From DATEPR01 sp036503065 (GTDB lineage Bacteria; Actinomycetota; Actinomycetes; Mycobacteriales; Pseudonocardiaceae): a stretch of DNA of 52,486 bases. The DNA lies in contig DASXXM010000053.1 in the NCBI GenBank assembly GCA_036503065.1, positions 1 through 52,486 on the forward strand. Reading direction: 5' to 3'. A program made the translations under genes and the position numbers. The notes below the pieces were generated by a model, which was not told the DNA's origin, did not search any database, and saw only the letters and a list, made by a program, of their open reading frames with translations. This document shows positions 33,902 through 42,203 of the stretch, in pieces. The stretch's first letter is position 1, and each line of letters starts with the position of its first letter.

Positions 33902-34387
33902 TCATGCCGCCACGCTGAACGTCAGCACCACCCGGCCGTTGCTGAAACCGTCGACCGCGATGGACACGCCGTTCTCGGTGTCCCTGCTGTCCGGCCCGAG
34001 CGTGATGGTGAAAACGCCGTTGCTGTCGTTGCTGTCGCACTGACCCGTGCACGAGCCGGAACTGGAGTTCCCGGCGTCGTCACCGGTGATCGTCACACGG
34101 TCGGCGGTCACGGTGGTCACCTTGACGTTCTTCACGCCGGTACTTGCCGGCAGCGGGATCACCGTGCCCGGCCCGACGCTGACTTCGCACCTGGCGGCCG
34201 AGCAGGCTGAGACGTTCGTGCCGTCCGCGGCCCTCGGCACAGATGACGAAGACGGTGCCGGCGTTCGGGTGTGCTGCCCGTTGAGCCCCGCAGTGGTCGG
34301 GAGTGGCGACGCCGTACCCGACTCCGTCGAATCGCACCCGCCGAGCAGCACCCCCACAGCGATGATGACGATTCCCCAGCGCCGCAT
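33902..34387 (-). CDS. secreted lipoprotein, DUF3060-like
   Basis: A 161-residue lipoprotein with N-terminal RRWGIVIIAVGVLLGGC, where GGC is the lipobox. After a Ser/Thr/Pro-rich linker comes a beta-rich domain of the DUF3060 type (VKNVKVTTVTADRVTITGDD, GVFTITLGPDS). Function is unknown. It is convergent with the VOC gene. Confidence 0.7.
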   Translation of the reverse strand: MRRWGIVIIAVGVLLGGCDSTESGTASPLPTTAGLNGQHTRTPAPSSSSVPRAADGTNVSACSAARCEVSVGPGTVIPLPASTGVKNVKVTTVTADRVTITGDDAGNSSSGSCTGQCDSNDSNGVFTITLGPDSRDTENGVSIAVDGFSNGRVVLTFSVAA

Positions 34388-34498
34388 GGATTCCTCCCGG
34401 TTCGACGATGCCGCAGTGACCTACGCCGCGCAGCGTAGGCCCCCAGCGGGGGACCGGTCCCGGTTGCCGGTCACGCGCACAGCTTGGCGTGGCAGGCG

Positions 34499-35965
34499 CT
34501 ACATGTTCGCGACGGCGGCCGCGATCTGCTGCCCCACCGGCACGAAGGCGTGCGCCTGTTGATCGAGCGGCGCTGTGCTGGTGACCGCTATGTTGGACAT
34601 GAACACCACTGTCCGACCGGACCTGAAGGCCAGTCGCCACTGCCGGCCACCCTCGTTCGGGTAACACACTCGACCGTCACCGATCTGCACGTTCTCCTGA
34701 ATGGACGGGCCGAACACCTTCGCCGCCGAACTACGCGGATCGCACTCGACGTATTCGCCGGTCTTCGCCTCGTCGACAGTGCGGTAGCTTTCGAAATCCA
34801 CCTTCAGGCCGAAGCCGGGGCCGTCGGACTGGTAGTTTTCGGTGATCGAGGACAATGTGTTGCGCTCGCAACCGGTGACGATGTAATGGGCATTGGGCAG
34901 GCCGACACCTGGATCCGAGTCCACTCCCCGTTCCCCGAACTGAAGCGTGCGGTTGACCAAAAGGCTGTCAACGGCGGTCAACGAACGGAACTCGTCGTTG
35001 GTGAACAGCGCGCACGGGTCCTTCACGTCGGCATACGGCTTGTCGTAGGAATACCTGGCCGGTGCGGTGGGCCCCTTGGTCAGGTTCGTGACGACCGTGC
35101 TGATGAAACCGTCCAGCACCTGCTGGGGCGTGTTGCCGTGGTATGAGCCCCCGTTGAGGCCGATCACCAGGTTCACCCAGTTCTGCTGGCCGATGATCCC
35201 GACCTGCCACGAGTTCGCATCGGTCTTGTTCGGTACCGTCCACACCGCGTAGCCGCGGTCCGTCCGACTGGTACCACCCTCGTCCGCGGCGTACTGCAGA
35301 AACTGCTGGCTGGTCCGGCCGACGTCCTGTGGGGCCTGATACAGCATCGACTCGATGAGATCCTTCTGGCTGAGCCCGGGATAGTCGCAGTTGCTGATGC
35401 CGGTGCCGGCCTGGCCGCCGGTGTAGATGAACGGACCGAACGTCGACTGTGTGGCGGTCGTGTCGTGGTCGGCGCCGAAGTCGAAAACGGTGAACTGCGG
35501 GTCCATCCGAATGCCGGCAGCCTCCACCACGCCGAGCGGCAACACACCGCAGGCGTTGAAGACCGGCGTCTGGTTGACGCTGACGGCCGGTCCGGTGCCT
35601 GACTGCTGGCGCAGCAGCACACCCGGCTCGTTGTCGGGTCGGCCGGCGGGCGGATGACTGCCGGTGGCGGCCTGCGGCGTGGATCTGCCACCGGTCCTGG
35701 GCACCACGACGAACACCACCACCAGCACCGCCGCCACGATCACGGCGACACCACTGATCAGGCCGATCATCCACTTGCGGGATTTGCGTGGCGGCGCCGG
35801 TGGCGGGTACTGAGGCGGGTAACCCGGCGGCGGGTACCCGCCCGGCGAATACTGCTGCTGCGGGTACTGCGGTGGCGGGTACTGCTGTGGGTACGGCGGT
35901 GGCGGTGGGCCTTGCTGTTGTTGCGGGCGCTGGGGTTGGTGTGGGTACCCCCCGGGATTCACCAA
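34499..35965 (-). CDS. Pro-rich single-span membrane protein, DUF3558-like
   Basis: A 488-residue protein with a cytoplasmic proline/glutamine/tyrosine-rich N-terminus (1-60, repeated GYPPPGYPPQYPP-like units), one membrane helix (about 66-88) and a large extracellular part. The outer part has two Cys-containing modules (FNACGVLPLG and DPCALFTNDEF), the second like DUF3558 envelope proteins. It could be a cell-wall or sensing protein. GTG 35965 is the start. The role is unknown. Confidence 0.7.
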   Translation of the reverse strand: MVNPGGYPHQPQRPQQQQGPPPPPYPQQYPPPQYPQQQYSPGGYPPPGYPPQYPPPAPPRKSRKWMIGLISGVAVIVAAVLVVVFVVVPRTGGRSTPQAATGSHPPAGRPDNEPGVLLRQQSGTGPAVSVNQTPVFNACGVLPLGVVEAAGIRMDPQFTVFDFGADHDTTATQSTFGPFIYTGGQAGTGISNCDYPGLSQKDLIESMLYQAPQDVGRTSQQFLQYAADEGGTSRTDRGYAVWTVPNKTDANSWQVGIIGQQNWVNLVIGLNGGSYHGNTPQQVLDGFISTVVTNLTKGPTAPARYSYDKPYADVKDPCALFTNDEFRSLTAVDSLLVNRTLQFGERGVDSDPGVGLPNAHYIVTGCERNTLSSITENYQSDGPGFGLKVDFESYRTVDEAKTGEYVECDPRSSAAKVFGPSIQENVQIGDGRVCYPNEGGRQWRLAFRSGRTVVFMSNIAVTSTAPLDQQAHAFVPVGQQIAAAVANM

Positions 35966-36167
35966 CTGGAAGACCCCCTGGTCTCAGTAGTCCGAACTGT
36001 CCGTTCATCCTGGCAGGTCACCGCGACCTTGTCCGCGTGATCGCGACAATCCGACCCAGGTGCGGCAAGCCGACCAGAAGGAGTGATCGGCCACCTGGAC
36101 TTCAATTCGGGCGCGTTGATGCGAGATGAGGTGGGGGACCGGCTGGCAACCGAGAGGTCGGCTCACG

Positions 36168-37079
36168 CTATTCGGGGGTGAGAATCAGTTTTTCGTGTGC
36201 CTGGCCGGTCTCGAGGAGGGCGTGCGCCCGGGCGGCGTCGCGTAGCGGCAGCAGTCGTTGGGCGCGCAGCCGGAGTGTGCCGGCGGCGAGCAGCGGCATG
36301 GTCCGGTCGAGCGCGTCGGGGGCGCGGTCGGGGGTGGGGGCCGAGAGCGCGACGCCGAAGTCGGCCGGGTGCTCGTCGGCGATCGTGATCACGCGCGCGG
36401 GGCCGCCGGCAAGGTCGACGGCGTCGCCGAGCCCGCCCCTGCCTGCGGCGTCGAGGACGGCGTCGACCTTGCCGACGTGGGTGTGCACCTGGGCGAGCAG
36501 TTCGGGTCCGTAGCGCACGGGGATCGCGCCGAGTTCTCGGGTGAGCCGCTCGTCGCGCGCGGCTGTGGCGCTGAGGACGGTGACGCCCTGGGACACGGCC
36601 AGTTGGGTGGCGATCACGCCGACCGAGCCCCCGCCGCCGAGGATGAGCAGCGTCTCGCCGGGGGCGATGTGCAGTTGTCGGAGGGTGCCGACCGCGGCTT
36701 CCGCCGAAGCCGGCAGCGCTGCGGCGTCGGCCCAGCTCACGTCGGCCGGCTTGGCGGTCCAGGTGGAGGTGAGGGCGTACTGGCCGTATCCGCCGAGGGC
36801 GGGCAACAACACCGCGACCTCGTCGCCGATCGTCACCCCGGTCACGCCGGGGCCGAGCGCGTCGACCGTCCCGGCGGCTTCGAAGCCGAGCACGGCGGGG
36901 GCGGGCAGTGGGAAGACCTGCCGCAGGTCGCCGCGCCGGATCTTGAGGTCGGTCGGGCCGACCCCGGCGGCGTGCACGCGGATTCTGATCTGGCCGGATC
37001 CCGGCTCGGGCAGGGCTACCTCGGACCACCCGAGCTTCTCGGGCGGCCCGTAACCGGTGAGCACTGCTGCGTACGGCAT
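36168..37079 (-). CDS. MDR-family NADP-dependent oxidoreductase
   Basis: A 303-residue quinone-reductase-like MDR enzyme with VHAAGVGPTDLKIRRGDL at the start and cofactor motif LILGGGGSVGVIATQLA. No catalytic zinc ligands are seen. ATG 37079 has AGGAGG 7 bp upstream. It is divergent from the MarR gene, and an operator-like site lies in the short gap, so repression by that MarR is likely. Confidence 0.87.
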   Translation of the reverse strand: MPYAAVLTGYGPPEKLGWSEVALPEPGSGQIRIRVHAAGVGPTDLKIRRGDLRQVFPLPAPAVLGFEAAGTVDALGPGVTGVTIGDEVAVLLPALGGYGQYALTSTWTAKPADVSWADAAALPASAEAAVGTLRQLHIAPGETLLILGGGGSVGVIATQLAVSQGVTVLSATAARDERLTRELGAIPVRYGPELLAQVHTHVGKVDAVLDAAGRGGLGDAVDLAGGPARVITIADEHPADFGVALSAPTPDRAPDALDRTMPLLAAGTLRLRAQRLLPLRDAARAHALLETGQAHEKLILTPE

Positions 37080-37111
37080 GGTTGACCTCCTGGTAGTGGC
37101 GAAGAGGAATA

Positions 37112-37128
37112 TTAGGTGATATGTCACG
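37112..37128. promoter_or_regulatory. candidate MarR operator 1
   Basis: The sequence ttaggtgatatgtcacg contains the inverted repeat GTGA-N4-TCAC and overlaps the MarR start codon (37121). Close copies occur at 39013-39029 and 39055-39066. It probably mediates autorepression and control of the divergent oxidoreductase gene. Confidence 0.6.
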
Positions 37129-37633
37129 CGATAACAAGGCCAGGCCACCGGTACCCGAGGGCGGGTGGCTCGACAGCGGCCAACAGCGGGCCTGGCTGGC
37201 CTATATCCGGATTCAGCTGCGACTGTCGTATGAGATGAACCGCCAGCTCCAGTCCGACAGTGACCTGTCGCTGCCCGACTACGACGTGCTGACGGCGCTG
37301 AGCGTCGCCGACGGCGGGCGGATGCCGATCACCGTGCTGGCCGCGCAGATCGGCTGGGAGCGCAGCCGGGTGTCCCACCACGTGCGGCGGATGGCCGCCA
37401 GGGACCTGGTGATCTGCGAGCTGTCGGCCGCCGACAAGCGGGTGACCGAGGTGACCCTGACCGAGCACGGGCAGCGGGTGCTCGAGGAAGCGACCCCCGG
37501 ACACGTGGATCTCGTCCGCAGCCTGTTCTTCGATGGGCTGCCCGCTGAGCTGCTGGAGCCGCTGAGCGACGCGCTCGAGCGCGTCTACGCCAACATCATC
37601 GAGCGCGGCTCGCTGCCGCCACCGGTCGGCTGA
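37121..37633 (+). CDS. MarR-family transcriptional regulator
   Basis: A 170-residue winged-helix protein: dimer helix WLDSGQQRAWLAYIRIQLRLS, then the DNA-binding part PITVLAAQIGWERSRVSHHVRRMAARDLV and the wing SAADKRVTEVTLTEHGQRVL. It likely represses genes for handling toxic compounds. Three similar palindromic sites near it, the epoxide hydrolase gene and the MFS gene suggest a local regulon. Confidence 0.9.
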   Translation: MSRDNKARPPVPEGGWLDSGQQRAWLAYIRIQLRLSYEMNRQLQSDSDLSLPDYDVLTALSVADGGRMPITVLAAQIGWERSRVSHHVRRMAARDLVICELSAADKRVTEVTLTEHGQRVLEEATPGHVDLVRSLFFDGLPAELLEPLSDALERVYANIIERGSLPPPVG

Positions 37634-37648
37634 CGGCCACCGGCGCGA

Positions 37649-38968
37649 CTATCGCAGGGTACGGAAGCAGTTGCGTAGTTCTGTGACGAAGAGACCTGGT
37701 TGCTCGAAGGCCGCGAAGTGGCCGCCGTGCGGGATGTCGTCGTTCCAGTAGAACAGGTGGCTGTAGACGCGTTCGGCCCAGATCTTCGGCGCCTGGTAGA
37801 TCTCCTTGGGGAACACGCTGATGCCGACCGGCACATCGATGTCCAGGGTGCGGAAGTCGGTGCTGAAGCTCTCGGCGTAGAGCCTGGCCGAGGACGCGGC
37901 GGTGTCGGTGAACCAGTAGAGGCTGATGTCGTCCAGGATCCGATCACGGCCGAACAGGCGGTCCGGATTCAGATCGCTGTCGGACCATTCGCCGAGCTTC
38001 TCGTAGATCCACGCCGCCTGCCCGGCCGGCGAGTCGGCCAGGCCGTAGCCGAGTGTCTGCGGGCGGGTGCCTTGCAGGAGCGCGTAGGCGACGCCGTCGG
38101 TGCTGTATGCGGCCAACTGCGCCAGGGCTCGCTGCTCGGCGGGGGACGGCGCGCCGTCCAGCGGCGGCGGGGCGAACAGCATGGGCAGGTTGAGGTGGAT
38201 GGCGGCGAGCCCGGCCGGGCGCTGCTTGGCCAGCCAGGCGGTGACTCCGGCGCCCCAGTCGCCGCCTTGCGCGACGTAACGCGAGTACCCGAGCCGTGTC
38301 ATCAGAGTGTGCCATGCGGTGGCGATCCGCGGCAGCCGCCAGCCCGGTTCCGTGGGCTTGTCGGAGAAGCCGTAGCCGGGCAGCGCCGGGATGACCACAT
38401 CGAAGGCGTCGGACGCCGTGCCGCCGTAGGCGACCGGATCGGTCAGCCGGCCGATGACGTCGAGGAATTCGACGACCGAGCCCGGCCAGCCGTGGGTGAG
38501 GATGATCGGCAGGGCATCGGCATGGGGCGAGCGCACGTGGATGAAGTAGAACGTGAGGCCGTCGATCGCGGTGCGGAACTGCGGCAGGCTGTTGAGCCGC
38601 CGTTCGAGTCGGCGCCAGTCGTAGCCGTCCCGCCAGTATTCGATCAGGCTCCGAACGTTGGCCAGGGGAGCGCCCTGTCCCCAACCGTCCACGGTGCCCT
38701 GGTCGGGCCATCTGGTGCGCGCCAGACGAGCCTTGAGGTCGCGCACCGCCTGCTCGGGGACATGGACGCGAAACGGCTCGATGCCTGTCGTCGCCGGGGC
38801 GAGGTCGAGTCCGGGCACGCTGCTCGCCTCGGCGGGCGACCCGCCCAACGACGCCGCGCCTGGTGCTGCCAGCGCGGCGACACCGGCCGCGCGCAGCACC
38901 GCTCTGCGGGGCAGCAGGCGTCGTGCCCGGACCGTGGGGTCGCCCGGTTGTCCAATGGTCTGGGCCAC
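37649..38968 (-). CDS. Tat-exported epoxide hydrolase
   Basis: A ~439-residue alpha/beta-hydrolase with an N-terminal epoxide hydrolase domain (FRVHVPEQAVRDLKARLARTRWP), oxyanion motif THGWPGS, nucleophile Asp in GGDWGAGV and catalytic His in PHGGHFAAFEQP. The N-terminus has a twin-arginine signal (LPRRAVLRAAGVAALAAPGA), so it is exported folded. GTG 38968 with GAGGAG 9 bp upstream is preferred; ATG 38977 is possible. It opens epoxides to diols. Confidence 0.85.
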   Translation of the reverse strand: MAQTIGQPGDPTVRARRLLPRRAVLRAAGVAALAAPGAASLGGSPAEASSVPGLDLAPATTGIEPFRVHVPEQAVRDLKARLARTRWPDQGTVDGWGQGAPLANVRSLIEYWRDGYDWRRLERRLNSLPQFRTAIDGLTFYFIHVRSPHADALPIILTHGWPGSVVEFLDVIGRLTDPVAYGGTASDAFDVVIPALPGYGFSDKPTEPGWRLPRIATAWHTLMTRLGYSRYVAQGGDWGAGVTAWLAKQRPAGLAAIHLNLPMLFAPPPLDGAPSPAEQRALAQLAAYSTDGVAYALLQGTRPQTLGYGLADSPAGQAAWIYEKLGEWSDSDLNPDRLFGRDRILDDISLYWFTDTAASSARLYAESFSTDFRTLDIDVPVGISVFPKEIYQAPKIWAERVYSHLFYWNDDIPHGGHFAAFEQPGLFVTELRNCFRTLR

Positions 38969-39012
38969 TTCACCCATCTCCTCCGGTTGGAAGCTCAGCG
39001 CATCAAATGTTA

Positions 39013-39029
39013 CGTGATATCTCACCTAA
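39013..39029. promoter_or_regulatory. candidate MarR operator 2
   Basis: On the minus strand this reads ttaggtgagatatcacg, matching operator 1 at 15 of 17 positions and keeping GTGA-N4-TCAC. It lies just upstream of the epoxide hydrolase gene. Confidence 0.6.
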
Positions 39030-39054
39030 CGGTAGGACCACCTGGCCGATTGCA

Positions 39055-39066
39055 TGATACGTCACG
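39055..39066. promoter_or_regulatory. candidate MarR operator 3
   Basis: The sequence tgatacgtcacg matches the core of operator 1 (tgatatgtcacg) at 11 of 12 positions and sits 13 bp before the MFS start codon, where a repressor would block transcription. Confidence 0.55.
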
Positions 39067-39078
39067 TATTGTTGCACG

Positions 39079-40344
39079 ATGACCCCCGCGCCTCGCGACA
39101 CCACGGCCGTGCCCGCGCACCTGGCCTGCCACGTCGGCTCCCGGGCGAGGACCCGGGACCGCGATCAGTGGATCGCGGTGACCTCGATCGCCCTGGGCTC
39201 CTTCGCCCTGGTGTTCTCGGAGCTCATTCCGGTGGGGTTGCTGGCGGATATCAGCGGCCACCTGCGCGTCTCGATCGGCGTCGGCGGCCTGATGGTGGTC
39301 ATCCCGGCCGTCGTCGCCGCCCTCGCCGCGCCGGTACTGACCCTGAGCTCGGCTCGGCTGGAACGACGCAGCGTGCTGCTCGTCCTCAGCGTGCTGCTCC
39401 TCGCTTCCGACGTGGTCGGCGGCATCGCGCCGGACATCGGCGTGATGCTGGCGGCCCGCGCGGTGCTCGGGGTCTGCATCGGCGGATTCTGGGTCTTCGG
39501 AGCGGCGGCCGCGATCGCCATGGTCAGCGAGAAAGCACGCGGCACGGCGATGGCGGTGGTCAGCTCGGGAATCTTCATCGCGACCGTCGCGAGCCTGCCG
39601 ACGGCGTCGCTGATCGGCACATTCACCACCTGGCGGGTCGCGTTCGCGGTCGCCATCGTTTTCGCAGCCGTCGCCGTGGTAGTCCAACTCGCCGCGCTAC
39701 CCGGGCTGGGAGCCGGCAGCCGAGTCCAGCCGAGGTCCCTGCTCACGGTGCTCACCCTGCCGCGTTCGCGAACCGGCCTGGCAGCGGCGAGCGCGATCTT
39801 CTTCGCCCACTTCGCCGCCTACACCTACATCGCTCCGCTGCTGCACACCCGAGCAGGCCTGAGCGCCAGCGCCAGCACCCTCGTGTTGCTCGGGTTCGGG
39901 CTGGCCGGCGCCGTCAGCAACTTCGCCGCGGGCGCCATCGTCCGCAGACACCTGCGTGCGACCCTGATGGGCTCCGGCCTGCTGATCGCCGTCAGCACCC
40001 TGCTGCTGGCAGCGATTTCCGGCACTCGGCCCCTGGCCATCGCGCTCGTCGCCCTCTGGGGCCTCGGCTTCGGCGCGGTGCCGGTAGCCGCGCAAAGCTG
40101 GATGGCCCAAGCCATGCCCGCCAACGTCGAAGGAGGACTGGCGCTGTTCGTCTCCGCCCTGCAAGGATCGCTCGCCGCCGGCTCGGCGGTCGGCGGCATC
40201 GTGTACGACACGCAAGGCCCTGCCGGCGCACTGACCGTCGCCGCGGTTATCGCCGCGCTCGGTGCGCTGACGCTGCTCACCCGCAACGCAGCGGCGATCA
40301 GCACACCGCCAGAGCCCACCCCGGAATCCACCGGCACCACGTAG
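39079..40344 (+). CDS. MFS efflux transporter (AraJ/Bcr-like)
   Basis: A 421-residue protein with 12 predicted membrane helices. FSELIPVGLLADIS in helix 1 and RAVLGVCIGGFWVFGAAAAIAMV fit the sugar-efflux/chloramphenicol-resistance branch of MFS. It is divergent from the epoxide hydrolase gene with two operator-like sites in the gap, so it likely belongs to the MarR regulon and exports a toxic or signalling compound. Confidence 0.87.
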   Translation: MTPAPRDTTAVPAHLACHVGSRARTRDRDQWIAVTSIALGSFALVFSELIPVGLLADISGHLRVSIGVGGLMVVIPAVVAALAAPVLTLSSARLERRSVLLVLSVLLLASDVVGGIAPDIGVMLAARAVLGVCIGGFWVFGAAAAIAMVSEKARGTAMAVVSSGIFIATVASLPTASLIGTFTTWRVAFAVAIVFAAVAVVVQLAALPGLGAGSRVQPRSLLTVLTLPRSRTGLAAASAIFFAHFAAYTYIAPLLHTRAGLSASASTLVLLGFGLAGAVSNFAAGAIVRRHLRATLMGSGLLIAVSTLLLAAISGTRPLAIALVALWGLGFGAVPVAAQSWMAQAMPANVEGGLALFVSALQGSLAAGSAVGGIVYDTQGPAGALTVAAVIAALGALTLLTRNAAAISTPPEPTPESTGTT

Positions 40345-40420
40345 ATCGACTCGGTTCCGGTATGCGAACACCTTTGGCCGCAAGACCCGACGAACGCGGC
40401 CGCAACCGACGAACGTGACG

Positions 40421-41167
40421 TCAGACCGCGACTCGGCCGCCGTCGACCGGGAGGATCGCGCCGTGTACAAAGCTCGACCGGTCGGTTGCCAGGTACACGA
40501 TGGCCTCGGCGATCTCCTCCGGCGACCCGGGCCGGCCGGCAGGCCCACCCGCCGCCAACCGGTCGAGGCTCTCGCCCATGCCGGCGGTGCCGGGCGTGCG
40601 GGTCGGGCCGGGGCTGACCGCGTTGACCCGCACGCCACGTGGGCCGAACTCGGCGGCCCACGACTTGGTCAGCAGCTCCAGCGCGGCCTTGCTCGACCCG
40701 TACAACGCCATCCCCGCCATGCCGAACTCGGCCACCATGGTGGACACGTTGACGATCGCGCCGTGGCCGCGCCCCGCCATCGCCGGCGCGAGTCGCGCGA
40801 CCAGGAAGTACGGCACCTGCACGTTGACCCGGTACACCCGGTCGAAGTCGGCCTCGCTGGTCTGCTCGGTCGGGCCGAACGGGAACACGCCTGCGTTGTT
40901 GACCAGCACGTCGACCCTGCCCAGCGCGGCCAACGCCCGGTCGGCGAGGTCATGGGCGGCGTGCTCGTCGGACAGTTCGGCGGCGAGGAAGTCGGCGCGG
41001 CCGCCGGCCTCGGTGATCTCGCGGACCACCTCGTCGCCACGTTCCTTGTCGCGGCCGGTCACCGCGACGTGCGCGCCGAGCCGGGCCAGCGCGACCGCCG
41101 TGGCCCGGCCGATGCCGCTCGTGCCACCGGTGACCAGCGCCGTGACTCCGGACAGTTCTGTGGACAT
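40421..41167 (-). CDS. SDR-family oxidoreductase
   Basis: A 248-residue classical short-chain dehydrogenase: cofactor motif TGGTSGIGRA, NNAG (VNNAGVFPFG), catalytic Ser in NVSTMVAE and YGSSK (Tyr, Lys). It uses NAD(P)H to reduce or oxidise a carbonyl/alcohol. ATG 41167 has GGAG 6 bp upstream. A LysR gene follows 88 bp upstream in the same direction and may regulate it. Confidence 0.9.
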   Translation of the reverse strand: MSTELSGVTALVTGGTSGIGRATAVALARLGAHVAVTGRDKERGDEVVREITEAGGRADFLAAELSDEHAAHDLADRALAALGRVDVLVNNAGVFPFGPTEQTSEADFDRVYRVNVQVPYFLVARLAPAMAGRGHGAIVNVSTMVAEFGMAGMALYGSSKAALELLTKSWAAEFGPRGVRVNAVSPGPTRTPGTAGMGESLDRLAAGGPAGRPGSPEEIAEAIVYLATDRSSFVHGAILPVDGGRVAV

Positions 41168-41254
41168 GTGCTCTCCAAGTGGTCTCGAAAAACCGTTGCA
41201 GCACATACAAACCGGTCCGGCGTCGGATCCATCCCGGGCCGCGATACCGCTTGC

Positions 41255-42154
41255 TTATGGCCGCGATAGGTTCTCCAGCGCGGCGACGAGCCGGCCCACG
41301 TCGCGACGGCGGGACGTGGCCGGCCACACCGCCCAGGTGCGGCGCACGATCGGGTCGCCGACCAGCGGCACCCACACCACGTGCTCGGGGACGGGCACCG
41401 ACCAGTTCGGCGGCGCGAACGCGAACGCGCGGCCGGATGCCACGGCGGTGAGCTTCACCTCCGGCAGAAATGCCAGGTCGGGCGGTGGCGGGACCACTTC
41501 GATGCCGTGGCCGCGCAGGGTGCCGGTGAGCTGGTCGTACCAGGCGGGGCTGCCGGACCGGGGAAAGCCGACCCAGTCCAGCCCGGCGAGCGCCTCGAGC
41601 CGTAGCCCGTCCGCCCCGGTCCGTTCGCCGACGACGCTGGTGGCCAGCAGCACACCGAGCGGCTCGTCGGCCACCAGCGCCGCGTCGAGGTCGGGCCCGA
41701 TCGGGTGCTCACGCACCAGCCCGACGTCCAACTCGTCCGCGCGCAGCGCGGCGAACTGCGCGGCCGTGGCCAGGTGCCGCGCGTTGACCCGGGTGTCCGG
41801 GCATGCCTTCGCCAGCTCGGCGAACGGTCCGGCGAGGAGGTTCGGCGGCAGTTCGAGCGGGACGCCGAGCCGCAGCACGCCGCCACCCGTGCTACTGCCC
41901 TGCCGTGCGACCGCGGCGACGGCCTGCTCGTAACGGGCCAGCACGGCACGGCCCTCGGCGAGCAGCGTGCGCCCGGCCTCGGTCGCAATCGTGCCGGTGC
42001 TGGTCCTGGTCAGGAGCGGGACACCGAGTTCACGCTCCAGCGCGCGCACGGTCTGCGTCAGCGACGGCTGGCTGACGTGCAGCCGCCGCGACGCCGCGGA
42101 CAGTCCGCCCTCCTCGACGACCGCGACGAACGCACGCAACTCACGTAGCTCCAT
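41255..42154 (-). CDS. LysR-family transcriptional regulator
   Basis: A 299-residue regulator with the N-terminal winged helix (ELRELRAFVAVVEEGGLSAASRRLHVSQPSLTQTVRALE) and a LysR substrate-binding domain. ATG 42154 has GAGG 6 bp upstream. It likely controls the downstream SDR gene; the inducer is unknown. Confidence 0.9.
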   Translation of the reverse strand: MELRELRAFVAVVEEGGLSAASRRLHVSQPSLTQTVRALERELGVPLLTRTSTGTIATEAGRTLLAEGRAVLARYEQAVAAVARQGSSTGGGVLRLGVPLELPPNLLAGPFAELAKACPDTRVNARHLATAAQFAALRADELDVGLVREHPIGPDLDAALVADEPLGVLLATSVVGERTGADGLRLEALAGLDWVGFPRSGSPAWYDQLTGTLRGHGIEVVPPPPDLAFLPEVKLTAVASGRAFAFAPPNWSVPVPEHVVWVPLVGDPIVRRTWAVWPATSRRRDVGRLVAALENLSRP

Positions 42155-42203
42155 CAGCCGACCTCGATCGTCATCTCGGGCAGGACGGCCGGCATGATCC
42201 TCG

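Noticed and set aside
34420..34439. 7-bp-stem hairpin between two minus-strand envelope genes
   Set aside because: Short stem in GC-rich sequence; too weak to call a terminator.
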